Part shown: one piece after another, positions 50,291 through 58,129 of the stretch
Numbering within the stretch: position 1 is the first letter of the stretch
How the letters are laid out: every line of letters begins with the position of its first letter
DNA from: Lentisphaerae bacterium RIFOXYA12_64_32
Lineage (GTDB): Bacteria; Verrucomicrobiota; Lentisphaeria; Oligosphaerales; YB12-FULL-65-16
Length of the DNA stretch: 64,000 bases
Direction: 5' to 3'
Assembly: GCA_001803235.1 (NCBI GenBank)
Contig: MHBL01000100.1
Span: forward strand, 1-64,000
The notes under the pieces: generated by a model
Database searches by the model: none
What the model saw: the letters and a program-made list of their open reading frames with translations, nothing else
What the model was told of the DNA's origin: nothing
Program-made: the position numbers and the translations under genes

Positions 50291-50524
50291 TCACGCCAGG
50301 AACGCCTTGATCTCGTCGGGCCCCGGCACTTTGCCGACAACCTTGACCTGGCCGTCGACGGCCAGCGCGGGCGTCATCATGACGCCGAACGCCATGATCT
50401 TGTTGATGTCCGTCACCTTTTCGATGGTGTACTCGATGCCCAGCGCCTTGGCCGCGGCCTCGGCGTTCTCCGCCAGCTTCTTGCACTTGGGGCAGCCGGT
50501 ACCGAGAATCTGCAGTTTCTTCAT
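50291..50524 (-). CDS. Thioredoxin-like small redox protein (TM0996/MTH895 family)
   Basis: This 77-residue single-domain protein has the active site GTGCPKCKKLAEN (Cys-Pro-Lys-Cys), the helix TDINKIMAFGVMMTPALAVD and ends in GPDEIKAFL, as in the MTH895/TM0996 glutaredoxin-like family. These often accompany ArsP-type permease genes, and here the permease gene lies immediately upstream on the strand. It probably supplies thiol electrons or assists the permease. AAAGGA precedes the start. Confidence 0.88.
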   Translation of the reverse strand: MKKLQILGTGCPKCKKLAENAEAAAKALGIEYTIEKVTDINKIMAFGVMMTPALAVDGQVKVVGKVPGPDEIKAFLA

Positions 50525-50547
50525 GAATTGGTCCTTTCCGTTCCGGA

Positions 50548-50608
50548 GCTCGCGATACGCTCGCGCTCCACGACCTCTGCGGATGGCTCGCGATACTCTC
50601 GCGCTCCA
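50548..50608 (+). repeat. Two REP-like units with 38-base period
   Basis: Units starting at 50548 and 50586 have the same 38-base spacing as the array at 49053. One carries a base change (GATACTC). They lie between the permease gene and the TM0996-like gene. Confidence 0.82.
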
Positions 50609-50621
50609 GCGGCGGCGGTCG

Positions 50622-52166
50622 TCATCCCCAGACTGCGCCGAACACCATGCCCGTGACCGTGGCCATCACGATCACCAGTGAGACGAACACGACCATCTTC
50701 TGCGTGCCCATGATACTGCGGATCACGAGCATGTTCGGCAGGGACAATGCCGGCCCGGCCAGGAGCAGGGCCAAGGCCGGCCCCTTGCCCATGCCCGAGC
50801 CGATCAGGCCTTGCAGGATCGGCACCTCGGTCAGGGTCGCGAAGTACATGAACGCGCCGAACACACTGGCGAACAGATTCGTCCAGAGCGACCACAGGCT
50901 GCGGATTGCGGGCTCCGCGCTCGCGCCCGCCAGCCCCGTGATGGACAGGAACGTGTCCGGCGTGGCGCCGACGAGCATTTCGACGTAGCGGCTGGGGATC
51001 ATGCCTTCGTGCCCAACGCGTCCGAGCAGGAACCCCGCGATCACGACACCGATGAACAGCAACGGCAGAATCTGCTTCGCGAATGTCCACGTAGCCGAGA
51101 ACCACTCGCCCGCCTCGCCCTTGTCCGCGCTGGTGATCGCCGACAGTCCCACCACTCCGGCGGCGAACGGGAGCATGACCATCAGTCCGTGCATGGGCAA
51201 GGCGAGGGCCAGGATGGCGACCGGGACCGCCGCGAGGGCCAGCTTCCACCACGCGATGCCGAACCAGAACGCCAGCACCAGCGCCAGCGCCACGGCAAAG
51301 CCGCTGGTGATCAGCCACTTGGCCTGCCACAGCGTCGTCCAGGTGCCGGGCGTCGGCGTCCGCGACTGGATCAGCGCGGCGTGGACGTCCAGCTCCCGGC
51401 CCAGCTCCGCACCCGCGATAACCTTCAGCGAGTAGGAGGCGTCGGGCGCGGCAAGATCCTCCGGGGCACGCACCACGGCCGCCTCGAACTGCCGACCGTC
51501 CGACAGCTTGAACGCAAAGTCGTTCGGCGCGCCCCAGTTCGCGAACACCAGGACGCCGACCATGACCGCGAAGAACACCGCGTTCTGCCACAGCGGCCGT
51601 TTGACCTCCGGCTCGGGCATGGCCATCGCGGCGTCCGCTTTGGCGAGCTCTTCCTTCCGGTAGATCAGGTGCATGATCAGGCCGATGATGACGCTGAATC
51701 CGATGGCGCCAACCGCCCGGGCCACGCCCAGTTCCATGCCGAGGATGCGCGCGGTCAGGATGATCGCCAGTATGTTGATGGCCGGCCCGGAGTAGAGGAA
51801 GGCGCAGGCCGGTCCCAGCCCCGCGCCCATCCGGTAGATGCCGGCAAACAGTGGCAGCACGGTGCAGGAGCACACGGCCAGGATCGTGCCCGACACCGAG
51901 GCCACACCGTAAGCCAGCACTTTGTTCGCCTTCGGCCCGAGATACTTCATCACCGCGGCCTGGCTGACAAACACGCCGATTGCACCGGCGATGAAGAACG
52001 CCGGCACCAGACACAGCAGCACGTGCTCCCGCGCGTACCACTTGATCAGGTGGAACGCTTCGAGCACCGCACCGTCGAACCGCGCCCCGCCGACGGGCAG
52101 CCAGAAGAACACCAGAAACACCGCCACGATGGCGGCCAGCGTCTTCCATTCCTGCTTCCAGTCCAT
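50622..52166 (-). CDS. ArsP-type permease (putative organoarsenical efflux)
   Basis: The 514-residue membrane protein has two halves, each with several helices, and the characteristic first-half motif ILAVCSCTVLPLFAGIYRMG. The second half has VGLSAITSADKGEAGEWFSA and GFLLGRVGHEG. ArsP-type permeases export trivalent organoarsenicals such as methylarsenite, and this family also includes members with other or unknown substrates. The central loop is larger than in the shortest members. GAGGAA precedes the start. The ArsR gene upstream, with element G between, supports a metalloid role. Confidence 0.85.
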   Translation of the reverse strand: MDWKQEWKTLAAIVAVFLVFFWLPVGGARFDGAVLEAFHLIKWYAREHVLLCLVPAFFIAGAIGVFVSQAAVMKYLGPKANKVLAYGVASVSGTILAVCSCTVLPLFAGIYRMGAGLGPACAFLYSGPAINILAIILTARILGMELGVARAVGAIGFSVIIGLIMHLIYRKEELAKADAAMAMPEPEVKRPLWQNAVFFAVMVGVLVFANWGAPNDFAFKLSDGRQFEAAVVRAPEDLAAPDASYSLKVIAGAELGRELDVHAALIQSRTPTPGTWTTLWQAKWLITSGFAVALALVLAFWFGIAWWKLALAAVPVAILALALPMHGLMVMLPFAAGVVGLSAITSADKGEAGEWFSATWTFAKQILPLLFIGVVIAGFLLGRVGHEGMIPSRYVEMLVGATPDTFLSITGLAGASAEPAIRSLWSLWTNLFASVFGAFMYFATLTEVPILQGLIGSGMGKGPALALLLAGPALSLPNMLVIRSIMGTQKMVVFVSLVIVMATVTGMVFGAVWG

Positions 52167-52254
52167 TCCGTCATTCCTCTATTCGTGAGTGCGTGATTGC
52201 GGACTCACATGGTTGGAGAAAAAAAAGCAACCTGTGCAATAAGGGCGGCTTGGC

Positions 52255-52436
52255 GACCCCACCGGCCTTGTGCCGGTGGTGAAGCAGGTCCAACGGCTAG
52301 CCGATCCGCCTAACTACCCCCTCTTCTCCGTGCGGACCGCGGCCGCGGTCCGCACGGAGAAGAGGGAGACGCGGGCGGGCGGCGGTCCATTTTAGCCAAC
52401 CAACATCTTTCACCACCGGCGCAAGGCCGGTGGGGT
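52255..52436. mobile_element. Palindromic MITE-like element G, copy 2
   Basis: The left arm at 52255-52284 is identical to that of copy 1; the right arm ends at 52436 with a few differences. The core 52319-52366 is a perfect 48-base palindrome centred on GGCC, but its sequence differs from copy 1. An outer pair ACCTGTGCAATAA (52230-52242) and TTATTGCACAGGT (52441-52453) brackets the whole, sharing ACCTGTGC with element F ends. It separates ArsR from the permease gene. Confidence 0.9.
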
Positions 52437-52473
52437 CGGGTTATTGCACAGGTCGAAAAAACGAGCCCTCCCG

Positions 52474-52803
52474 TCACCTCTGGCGCCGCAGCGTCGCGGC
52501 CTCGGACTCGACCTTGGCGTGCAGCACATCCGCCACACACGATACGAACTTCAGAACGCAGGGCGTGCGCAGCGTGTACAGCATGCGCAGACCGTCCTTG
52601 CGCACCTCAACCACCCCCGCCTTCAGCATGACCGACAGATGCCGCGAAACATTGGACCTCTGCGCCCCGATACGGCTGGCAATGTCGCAGACGCACACCT
52701 CGCCATCCTTGAGCAGGTCCAGAATGGCCAAGCGGATCGGGTGCGCCATGGCCTGCAGCACCTCGGCCTTCAGTTCGTAGAGTTTCCAGTCCTGTTTGTC
52801 CAT
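52474..52803 (-). CDS. ArsR-family repressor with the Cys-x-Cys metalloid-sensing motif
   Basis: The 109-residue winged-helix repressor has LQAMAHPIRLAILDLLKDGE and the classic EVCVCDI metalloid-binding helix motif, followed by the recognition helix GAQRSNVSRHLSVMLKAGVV. Binding of As(III) or Sb(III) to such Cys-x-Cys sites releases ArsR from DNA. The gene sits first in the ars operon, with a clear promoter and operator (see 52838-52870). The following permease gene is separated by element G, which may carry its own start or end of transcription. Confidence 0.9.
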   Translation of the reverse strand: MDKQDWKLYELKAEVLQAMAHPIRLAILDLLKDGEVCVCDIASRIGAQRSNVSRHLSVMLKAGVVEVRKDGLRMLYTLRTPCVLKFVSCVADVLHAKVESEAATLRRQR

Positions 52804-52837
52804 ACCGCCCGCCGTCGTGTGGCTTGTCTGGCTACTC

Positions 52838-52870
52838 CGTTACTATATACTCACATAGTAACGAAGGCAA
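52838..52870 (-). promoter_or_regulatory. ArsR operon promoter with overlapping operator
   Basis: On the minus strand, -35 TTGCCT (52865-52870), a 17-base spacer and -10 TATAGT (52842-52847) make a good sigma-70-type promoter. A perfect inverted repeat with nine-base arms, CGTTACTAT (52838-52846) and ATAGTAACG (52855-52863), overlaps the spacer and -10. This is the arrangement expected of an autoregulated ArsR operator. Confidence 0.8.
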
Positions 52871-52898
52871 GGCGTCGTGCAGCGGGGGCAGGAGTATG

Positions 52899-52923
52899 CC
52901 TGGCGCGCGAGCGTACCGCGAGC
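52899..52923 (-). repeat. REP-like unit near the LpxL-like gene end
   Basis: CTGGCGCGCGAGCGTACCGC then GAGC matches the family with one change, inverted relative to the array at 49053. It lies between the ArsR promoter and the 3' end of the LpxL-like gene. Confidence 0.75.
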
Positions 52924-52937
52924 AACACGCGGCGAGT

Positions 52938-53870
52938 TCACCGGTGAGCCGCGGCGGCCGCGGCGGCGATGATCTTGGACCAGCGCTTGTCGAGCATGAA
53001 AGGCCAGTCGGCGGGGTACTGGCGGATGGACTGCTCGAAATAGCGGACCCACTCCTGGGTGCCGCTGATCAGGTCCTTGGCAATGTAGGGTTCGGCGACG
53101 CTGCCGATGATGCGGCCGTTTTCGAGCCGGATGTAGCCGGGCACGATGGGGACTTGGCGCTTGAGGCTGAAGCGCGCGGGCCAGGCGCCCAGCATCACAT
53201 CCTGGCCGAAGATCTTGACCCGGACCGTGTCGTACTTCTCGTCGGTGTCCTGGCCCTTGAAGTAGGCGACGCGGTCCGTCAGGGCGAGCACGAACTTGCC
53301 ATCCTTGAGGGCGCCGAGGATGGTGCGGGCCACGGTGGCGGGTGCGGTGCGGCGCACGAAGAGCAGGTCGGTCCCGAAGTGGCCGAAGTACTCTTCCTGG
53401 TAGCGGCCTCGGGTCTCGGAGGAGGATTCGCGCACCAGCAGGAGCATGTTGAAGTTCCGCCGCAGCCCGGGGGCGGAGACGAGTGAGGCCGCGCAGTGCG
53501 GCAGCACGACGATGCAGGCCCCGTACGTCTTCTGCACCTCGGCGAAGGTGGCGACAGCGTGTTCGTCGAGCGAGAGCAGGTCGGCGACGGCGCCCGTCTT
53601 GTCGTGCAGGATCCGGCCGAAGGTGGAGAGGGCGAACGACAGGCCATCCATCATGCCGGAAAAGACCTGTCGCGGGTCGGTTCGACCGGCGACTCGGCAG
53701 ATGTCGCGCGCCGTGCGGCGGCCATGGCTGCCGGGGACGTAGTAGTAGGCCTTGCCTAAGACGGCGACGCTGCCGAACACCGCCCGCTGCAGGCCCGGCG
53801 TCCCATGGCGGTAGATCCAGTCCAGCGGGTTGGAGATACTGTCCTTGACGATTCGGAATCGAAGTCGCAT
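52938..53870 (-). CDS. LpxL/HtrB-like acyltransferase with an atypical active site
   Basis: The 310-residue protein has the fold pattern of lipid A late acyltransferases: TYGACIVVLPHCAASLVS in the place of the usual Ile-x-x-x-x-His region, RTILGALKDGKFVLALTDRV and FSLKRQVPIVPGYIRLENGR. The normal H-x4-D/E catalytic pair (as in HWGNWE) is not evident: His is followed by C-A-A-S-L. The active site may be altered or the enzyme diverged. Its gene follows the WaaP and WaaG genes in the same direction, an LPS core and lipid A cluster. GGAG precedes the start. Confidence 0.75.
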   Translation of the reverse strand: MRLRFRIVKDSISNPLDWIYRHGTPGLQRAVFGSVAVLGKAYYYVPGSHGRRTARDICRVAGRTDPRQVFSGMMDGLSFALSTFGRILHDKTGAVADLLSLDEHAVATFAEVQKTYGACIVVLPHCAASLVSAPGLRRNFNMLLLVRESSSETRGRYQEEYFGHFGTDLLFVRRTAPATVARTILGALKDGKFVLALTDRVAYFKGQDTDEKYDTVRVKIFGQDVMLGAWPARFSLKRQVPIVPGYIRLENGRIIGSVAEPYIAKDLISGTQEWVRYFEQSIRQYPADWPFMLDKRWSKIIAAAAAAAHR

Positions 53871-53910
53871 ACGATTCGGTCTCCGGGCCTCAGCTTTCAG
53901 CTTTCATCCC

Positions 53911-54735
53911 TCAGCCCTCCGACTTTGGCCCGAGTCGCCGGTGCATGGCTTGGGCACGTGCCGCCACCTGCTGCCAGAACCGCGCTTCGCCGCCGAGGCG
54001 GTCCCGCCAGTGCTCCGCGCCGCGGTAGGCGCGGATGAACCGCAGCCGGTCTCGGCGCGTCAGGGGCAGATCGAGGGCGGAGAAGTAAAGCGCCGCCAGA
54101 TCCTTGATGACCCAGCGTTGCCGCCGTGGCGCGTAGTTTCGAACGCGGTGCAAATCGGCCAGGAACAGGCTGAGGCGGTCACGGTCCAGGGCGGAGCTCT
54201 CCCAGCTCAGGTCGAGCAGGATGTGGCAGAGGTACAGGTCGCGATGCACCAGCCCGGCCTGGTGCAGGCGCCGCGCCAGGGACGCGATCTTGCAGATAAG
54301 GGCGTGCTTGCTCCGGATGCGGTCCGGCGTCAGCGGCGGCTTGAAATACAGCGGGCAGAAGGCGTCGAGCTTGTCCACGTGTTCGAGGGCATCGGTCATC
54401 ACGAACGAGCGGCGCCGGGCCGGGTTGCTGCCTTCGCGTCCCCAGGCGGCCAGGTGCGGCACCGGAATACCCAGCCCCGGCAGGTCCTGCAGTGCCCGGA
54501 CTTCTGCGCTCGCGTCCACGGCCGGCCAGCGGAACTGGAGCAGGTTCTTGAAGATTTCACGCCAGCCCACGCCGGAGTGGCGCTTGACGAAGAACCGTCT
54601 CCCGCCCACCTCGACCTCGACCGTGCAGCGCGTGCCGTCCGGGTTGGCCTTCCAGGTCTTTCCCGAAAGCGACATGAACTGATCGAAGCTCAGCGCGCCG
54701 AGGACTTCCCGCAGGTCTTCACGTAGGACGATCAT
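53911..54735 (-). CDS. LPS core heptose kinase, WaaP/InaA family
   Basis: The 274-residue protein shows kinase-like motifs of the WaaP family: KNLLQFRWPAVDASAEVRAL, the catalytic-loop line LVHRDLYLCHILLDLS and the metal-binding FLADLHRVRNYAPR. It would phosphorylate an LPS inner-core heptose, which strengthens the outer membrane. The ATG at 54735 overlaps the stop of the upstream WaaG-like gene (ATGA), indicating coupling. The two residues before it belong to a possible GTG start. Together with WaaG and LpxL-like genes it points to a standard LPS core. Confidence 0.87.
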   Translation of the reverse strand: MIVLREDLREVLGALSFDQFMSLSGKTWKANPDGTRCTVEVEVGGRRFFVKRHSGVGWREIFKNLLQFRWPAVDASAEVRALQDLPGLGIPVPHLAAWGREGSNPARRRSFVMTDALEHVDKLDAFCPLYFKPPLTPDRIRSKHALICKIASLARRLHQAGLVHRDLYLCHILLDLSWESSALDRDRLSLFLADLHRVRNYAPRRQRWVIKDLAALYFSALDLPLTRRDRLRFIRAYRGAEHWRDRLGGEARFWQQVAARAQAMHRRLGPKSEG

Positions 54736-55874
54736 GCGCACCTACCCGCCCGATTGCGCAACGCGCGGGTTTCGAGAATGTCCGCCGCCCGGCCCTCGCG
54801 GCCGTAGAGGTCGGGGCGTCTGGCGTACTCGCACCCGTTCCGCGACCACCTGGCCCGGTCCGCCGGCGATTGCAGCATTTCGGCGAAGGTGCGGTTGAGT
54901 GCGTTCTGGTCGAACGGCGAGGTCAGCACTCGGCCCGCGTCCGCCGTCAGGACGTGCGGCGCGTAGCCGCAGACGTCGGTCACCAGCACCGGCAGGCCCA
55001 TGACGACGGACTCAAGGATGACCGTGCCGGTGTTCTCGACGCGCGCCGGATGGATGAGGATATCCGCGGCCGCGCAGAGCCGCGCCACATCGGTGCGTCC
55101 GCCGGCCAACCGCACCCGTTCGCGGACCCCCAGTCGATCGATGAGTTTTTCGAAATCCCGCGGTGAGTCCTCGCCGACCACCAGGAGGTGCGTTCGCGGC
55201 GCCAGGTCTGGCGGCAGTGCGGCCAAGGCCAGCAGGGCGCGATCCAGGCCTTTGGTTTTGAATCGGCTTCCGACCAGGAGCGCGACAAGGGCCTCGTCGG
55301 GCATGGCGAACTCGGCCCGGACATCCACGCGCGCGGTCGGGTACTTGTCGCGCTGGAATGTTTCGCGAGCGACGTTGGGCGGCAGGAGGTGGAACCGTTC
55401 GTCGGGCGTGCCGTAGATGCGCTGGTATTCATCCTTCTGGCGTGCGGCCACGATGAACACCTCGGTGTTGGCCGCGGGATCGAGCATGGCGCGCTCCCAC
55501 GCGAGACGTGCCCGATACTTGCGTTGCAGGCGATAGAGGAAACCACGGTCTTCGTGGCGCACGACAAAACACGGGTCGCCACTGTAGAAAAAGTCAGCCC
55601 CGGGCATGCGGTTGAAGCCGACCACGCAGTCCACGCGGTGCTCCGCCAGGCGCCGGTTTACGCACTCGAGGAGCTGCGTCTCGCCACCCACATTGGAGAG
55701 GGCCGTGAGCGGATGGACCGTGATCTGAAGCCCGTCGGGGCGTTCACCGTCCCAGCGGCTGGTGTGGACCTGCACGGTGTGGCCGCGCCGGGCGCACTCG
55801 CGGCCGATCATGGCGCAGTTGCGTTGCAGACCGCCGTACGGAAAGTAGCGGAATAGAAGAAAAAGGAACTCCAT
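54732..55874 (-). CDS. Family 4 glycosyltransferase, WaaG-like
   Basis: The 380-residue protein has the GT-B fold of WaaG-type LPS core glucosyltransferases. It starts EFLFLLFRYFPYGGLQRNCA, like the WaaG opening with a GGLQR motif, has the C-terminal nucleotide-sugar loop LVGSRFKTKGLDRALLAL, and the E-x7-E motif is in HPARVENTGTVILESVVMGL. It would add a sugar, often glucose, to inner-core heptose on the cytoplasmic face of the inner membrane. The coupled WaaP-like gene follows. There is no strong ribosome-binding site before the ATG. Confidence 0.88.
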   Translation of the reverse strand: MEFLFLLFRYFPYGGLQRNCAMIGRECARRGHTVQVHTSRWDGERPDGLQITVHPLTALSNVGGETQLLECVNRRLAEHRVDCVVGFNRMPGADFFYSGDPCFVVRHEDRGFLYRLQRKYRARLAWERAMLDPAANTEVFIVAARQKDEYQRIYGTPDERFHLLPPNVARETFQRDKYPTARVDVRAEFAMPDEALVALLVGSRFKTKGLDRALLALAALPPDLAPRTHLLVVGEDSPRDFEKLIDRLGVRERVRLAGGRTDVARLCAAADILIHPARVENTGTVILESVVMGLPVLVTDVCGYAPHVLTADAGRVLTSPFDQNALNRTFAEMLQSPADRARWSRNGCEYARRPDLYGREGRAADILETRALRNRAGRCA

Positions 55875-56000
55875 GGCACCATCAGGGCTCGAACCGTCTC
55901 AGACTCCGTGCGCGTCGACCCCGAATCCCAGGGCCGCGCGCGGGGTTATGATACCGCCCGGGGCCGCGGAAATCAACGTTTGCCACGGCTTTTGCGGCGA

Positions 56001-56048
56001 TGCGTCAGCGCCCCCCGGCCGGCGGACCGGCCGGGGGCCGCTGACGCA
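56001..56048. repeat. Short palindromic repeat, GCGTCAGCG family, copy 4 (most symmetrical)
   Basis: TGCGTCAGCG (56001-56010) and CGCTGACGCA (56039-56048) are perfect 10-base arms around a GGCCGGCGGACCGGCC hairpin. The other three copies have one arm clear and the second decayed. It lies in the divergent gap between the WaaG-like gene and gnd, inside a possible promoter region. Confidence 0.82.
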
Positions 56049-56163
56049 TTACCCGCCGCCAACTGCCACGTTTGCTTTTGCGGTGCTGGTGACTACATTC
56101 ATTCACCCGTTTTCGGTCATATCAAGTCTGCGCACAGATCGTTGTTAAGGAAGGAATTCGAAC

Positions 56164-57618
56164 ATGTCAGGCAAAGCGGATATCGGGCTGGTCGGTCTGG
56201 CGGTCATGGGCGAGAACCTAGTTCTGAACATGGAGAGCAAGGGCTTTACGGTTGCCTGCTACAACCGGACCACGAGCAAGGTGGACGAGTTTGTGAACGG
56301 CCGCGCCAAGGGCAAGAAGATCATCGGTTGCCACAGCCCCGAGGAGTTGGCCGCCAACCTGGCCAAGCCGCGCAAGGCCATGATCATGGTGCAAGCCGGC
56401 GGCGCGGTTGACGCGGTGATCGAGCAGCTCCTGGGCGTGTTCGAACCGGGCGACATCATCATCGACGGCGGCAACTCGCACTTCCCGGACACGATGCGGC
56501 GCGCCCAACTGGTCGAGGGCAAGGGCCTGCTGTACATCGGCACGGGCGTGTCCGGCGGCGAAGAGGGCGCGCTTCTCGGCCCGGCCATCATGCCTGGCGG
56601 TTCGCCGGCCGCCTGGCCGCACGTGAAGCCCATCTTCCAGGCCATCTGCGCCAAGACCGCCGAGGGCGATCCCTGCTGCGACTGGGTGGGCGAGAACGGC
56701 GCCGGCCACTTCGTCAAGATGGTTCACAACGGCATCGAATACGGCGACATGCAGATGATCTGCGAGACGTACCAGATGATGAAATACGGCCTCGGCATGT
56801 CGAACGAAGAGATGCACAAGGTCTTCACGGAGTGGAACGACGCCGAACTGAACTCGTACCTGATCGAAATCTCGCGCGACATTCTCGGGTACAAGGACGA
56901 ACAGGGCAACGCGGTGGTGGACCTGATCCTCGACACCGCCGGCCAGAAGGGCACGGGCAAGTGGACCGTGCTGGCCGCGCTCGACGCGGGCCAGCCGCTG
57001 ACGCTGATCTCCGAGGCGGTGTTCGCACGGTGCCTGTCGGCCATCAAGGACGAACGCGTCGCGGCGTCCACGGTGCTAAAGGGGCCGAAGGGCGCGTACC
57101 GTGGCGACAAGGCGAAGATGGTCAACGACCTGCGCAAGGCGCTGTACGCGGCGAAGATCGTCTCCTACGCGCAGGGCTACCAGCTCATGCGCGCCGCGGC
57201 GAAAGAGTACAAGTGGAACCTGAACTACGGCGGCATCGCGCTGATATGGCGCGGCGGCTGCATCATCCGTTCGGCGTTCCTCGGCAAGATCAAGGCCGCC
57301 TTCGTCAAGAATCCGGGCTTGAACAACTTGTTGCTCGACCCGTTCTTCAAGAAGGCGACCGGCCAGGCGCAGACGTCGTGGCGCCGCGTCGTGGCGACCG
57401 CGGTGCGCCTCGGCATTCCGATGCCGTCCATCAGTTCGGCACTGGCCTACTACGACGGCTACCGCTGCGCGCGGTTGCCCGCCAATCTGTTGCAGGCCCA
57501 GCGCGACTACTTCGGCGCTCACACCTACGAGCGCGTCGACCAACCGCGCGGCCAGTTCTTCCACACCAACTGGACCGGCCGCGGCGGCACCACCACCGCC
57601 TCGACCTACACGCGGTAA
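56164..57618 (+). CDS. gnd: 6-Phosphogluconate dehydrogenase, decarboxylating
   Basis: The 484-residue enzyme oxidises 6-phosphogluconate to ribulose 5-phosphate and CO2 with NADP+ in the pentose phosphate pathway. It begins [20 protein letters not shown] (Rossmann cofactor site with Tyr-Asn-Arg-Thr at YNRTTSK). [20 protein letters not shown] and the catalytic Lys in [20 protein letters not shown] follow, with a C-terminal [11 protein letters not shown]. This is the full-length homodimeric form. AAGGAAGGA precedes the start. The gene stands alone, divergent from the LPS core genes. Confidence 0.97.
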   Translation: MSGKADIGLVGLAVMGENLVLNMESKGFTVACYNRTTSKVDEFVNGRAKGKKIIGCHSPEELAANLAKPRKAMIMVQAGGAVDAVIEQLLGVFEPGDIIIDGGNSHFPDTMRRAQLVEGKGLLYIGTGVSGGEEGALLGPAIMPGGSPAAWPHVKPIFQAICAKTAEGDPCCDWVGENGAGHFVKMVHNGIEYGDMQMICETYQMMKYGLGMSNEEMHKVFTEWNDAELNSYLIEISRDILGYKDEQGNAVVDLILDTAGQKGTGKWTVLAALDAGQPLTLISEAVFARCLSAIKDERVAASTVLKGPKGAYRGDKAKMVNDLRKALYAAKIVSYAQGYQLMRAAAKEYKWNLNYGGIALIWRGGCIIRSAFLGKIKAAFVKNPGLNNLLLDPFFKKATGQAQTSWRRVVATAVRLGIPMPSISSALAYYDGYRCARLPANLLQAQRDYFGAHTYERVDQPRGQFFHTNWTGRGGTTTASTYTR

Positions 57619-58129
57619 GCGGTACGGCCGCGATCATGACGGACGGACGAGGGCAGCCCCGGGCGACCCGGGGCCGCCTTCTCGCTTACGGGGCTCAGGC
57701 GCGTCACAGGGCACGGTAGCCTGGCCGTCCGGCAAAGCACAACCCCGGACCGCGTGAACGCGGAACTGCAAGCCTGGCGCTTCCCAAGGTTCGTAGTGCC
57801 GCCTTCAGGGCGTGTCGATTTAACCACCTCAGATGCGCAACCACGCCCAACGTGGCCGGACCGGCTCGGTCCGGCATGCGGGAGCGAGCCGCTCCCGCCA
57901 CTCTGGAAGGCCTGCTGCCGCGCTGAATCGACACGCCCTGAAGGTGGTCCGGGCGCGGCGCGTCGAGGTTCGCCCTGAGATGGCTGGGCGGCCAGCCACC
58001 CGGAGGCGCGCCACCGCATCGTCCGTCTCCCCTTGCGTTCGGCACACAATGGGCATAATGTCCCTTGGCGCAACCAGAGGCGATTACCGTGGCTTTGGCG
58101 CCTGACAAGGAACCCCTGCGAGACGACTC
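57619..58129. other. Intergenic region holding a terminal-repeat element
   Basis: The gap between gnd and the zinc-ribbon membrane protein contains element K (57802-57944). The remainder holds no family-like ORF on either strand. Confidence 0.6.
57802..57944. mobile_element. Element K: 143-bp element with 19-bp perfect TIRs
   Basis: CCTTCAGGGCGTGTCGATT (57802-57820) and its exact complement (57926-57944) bound the element. Inside is a second hairpin-like pair (GGCCGGACCGGCTCGGTCC and GGAGCGAGCCGCTCC). The left flank CGTAGTGCCGCC echoes the arms of element J (CGTAGTCCCGCC). No ORF is supported. Confidence 0.85.
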
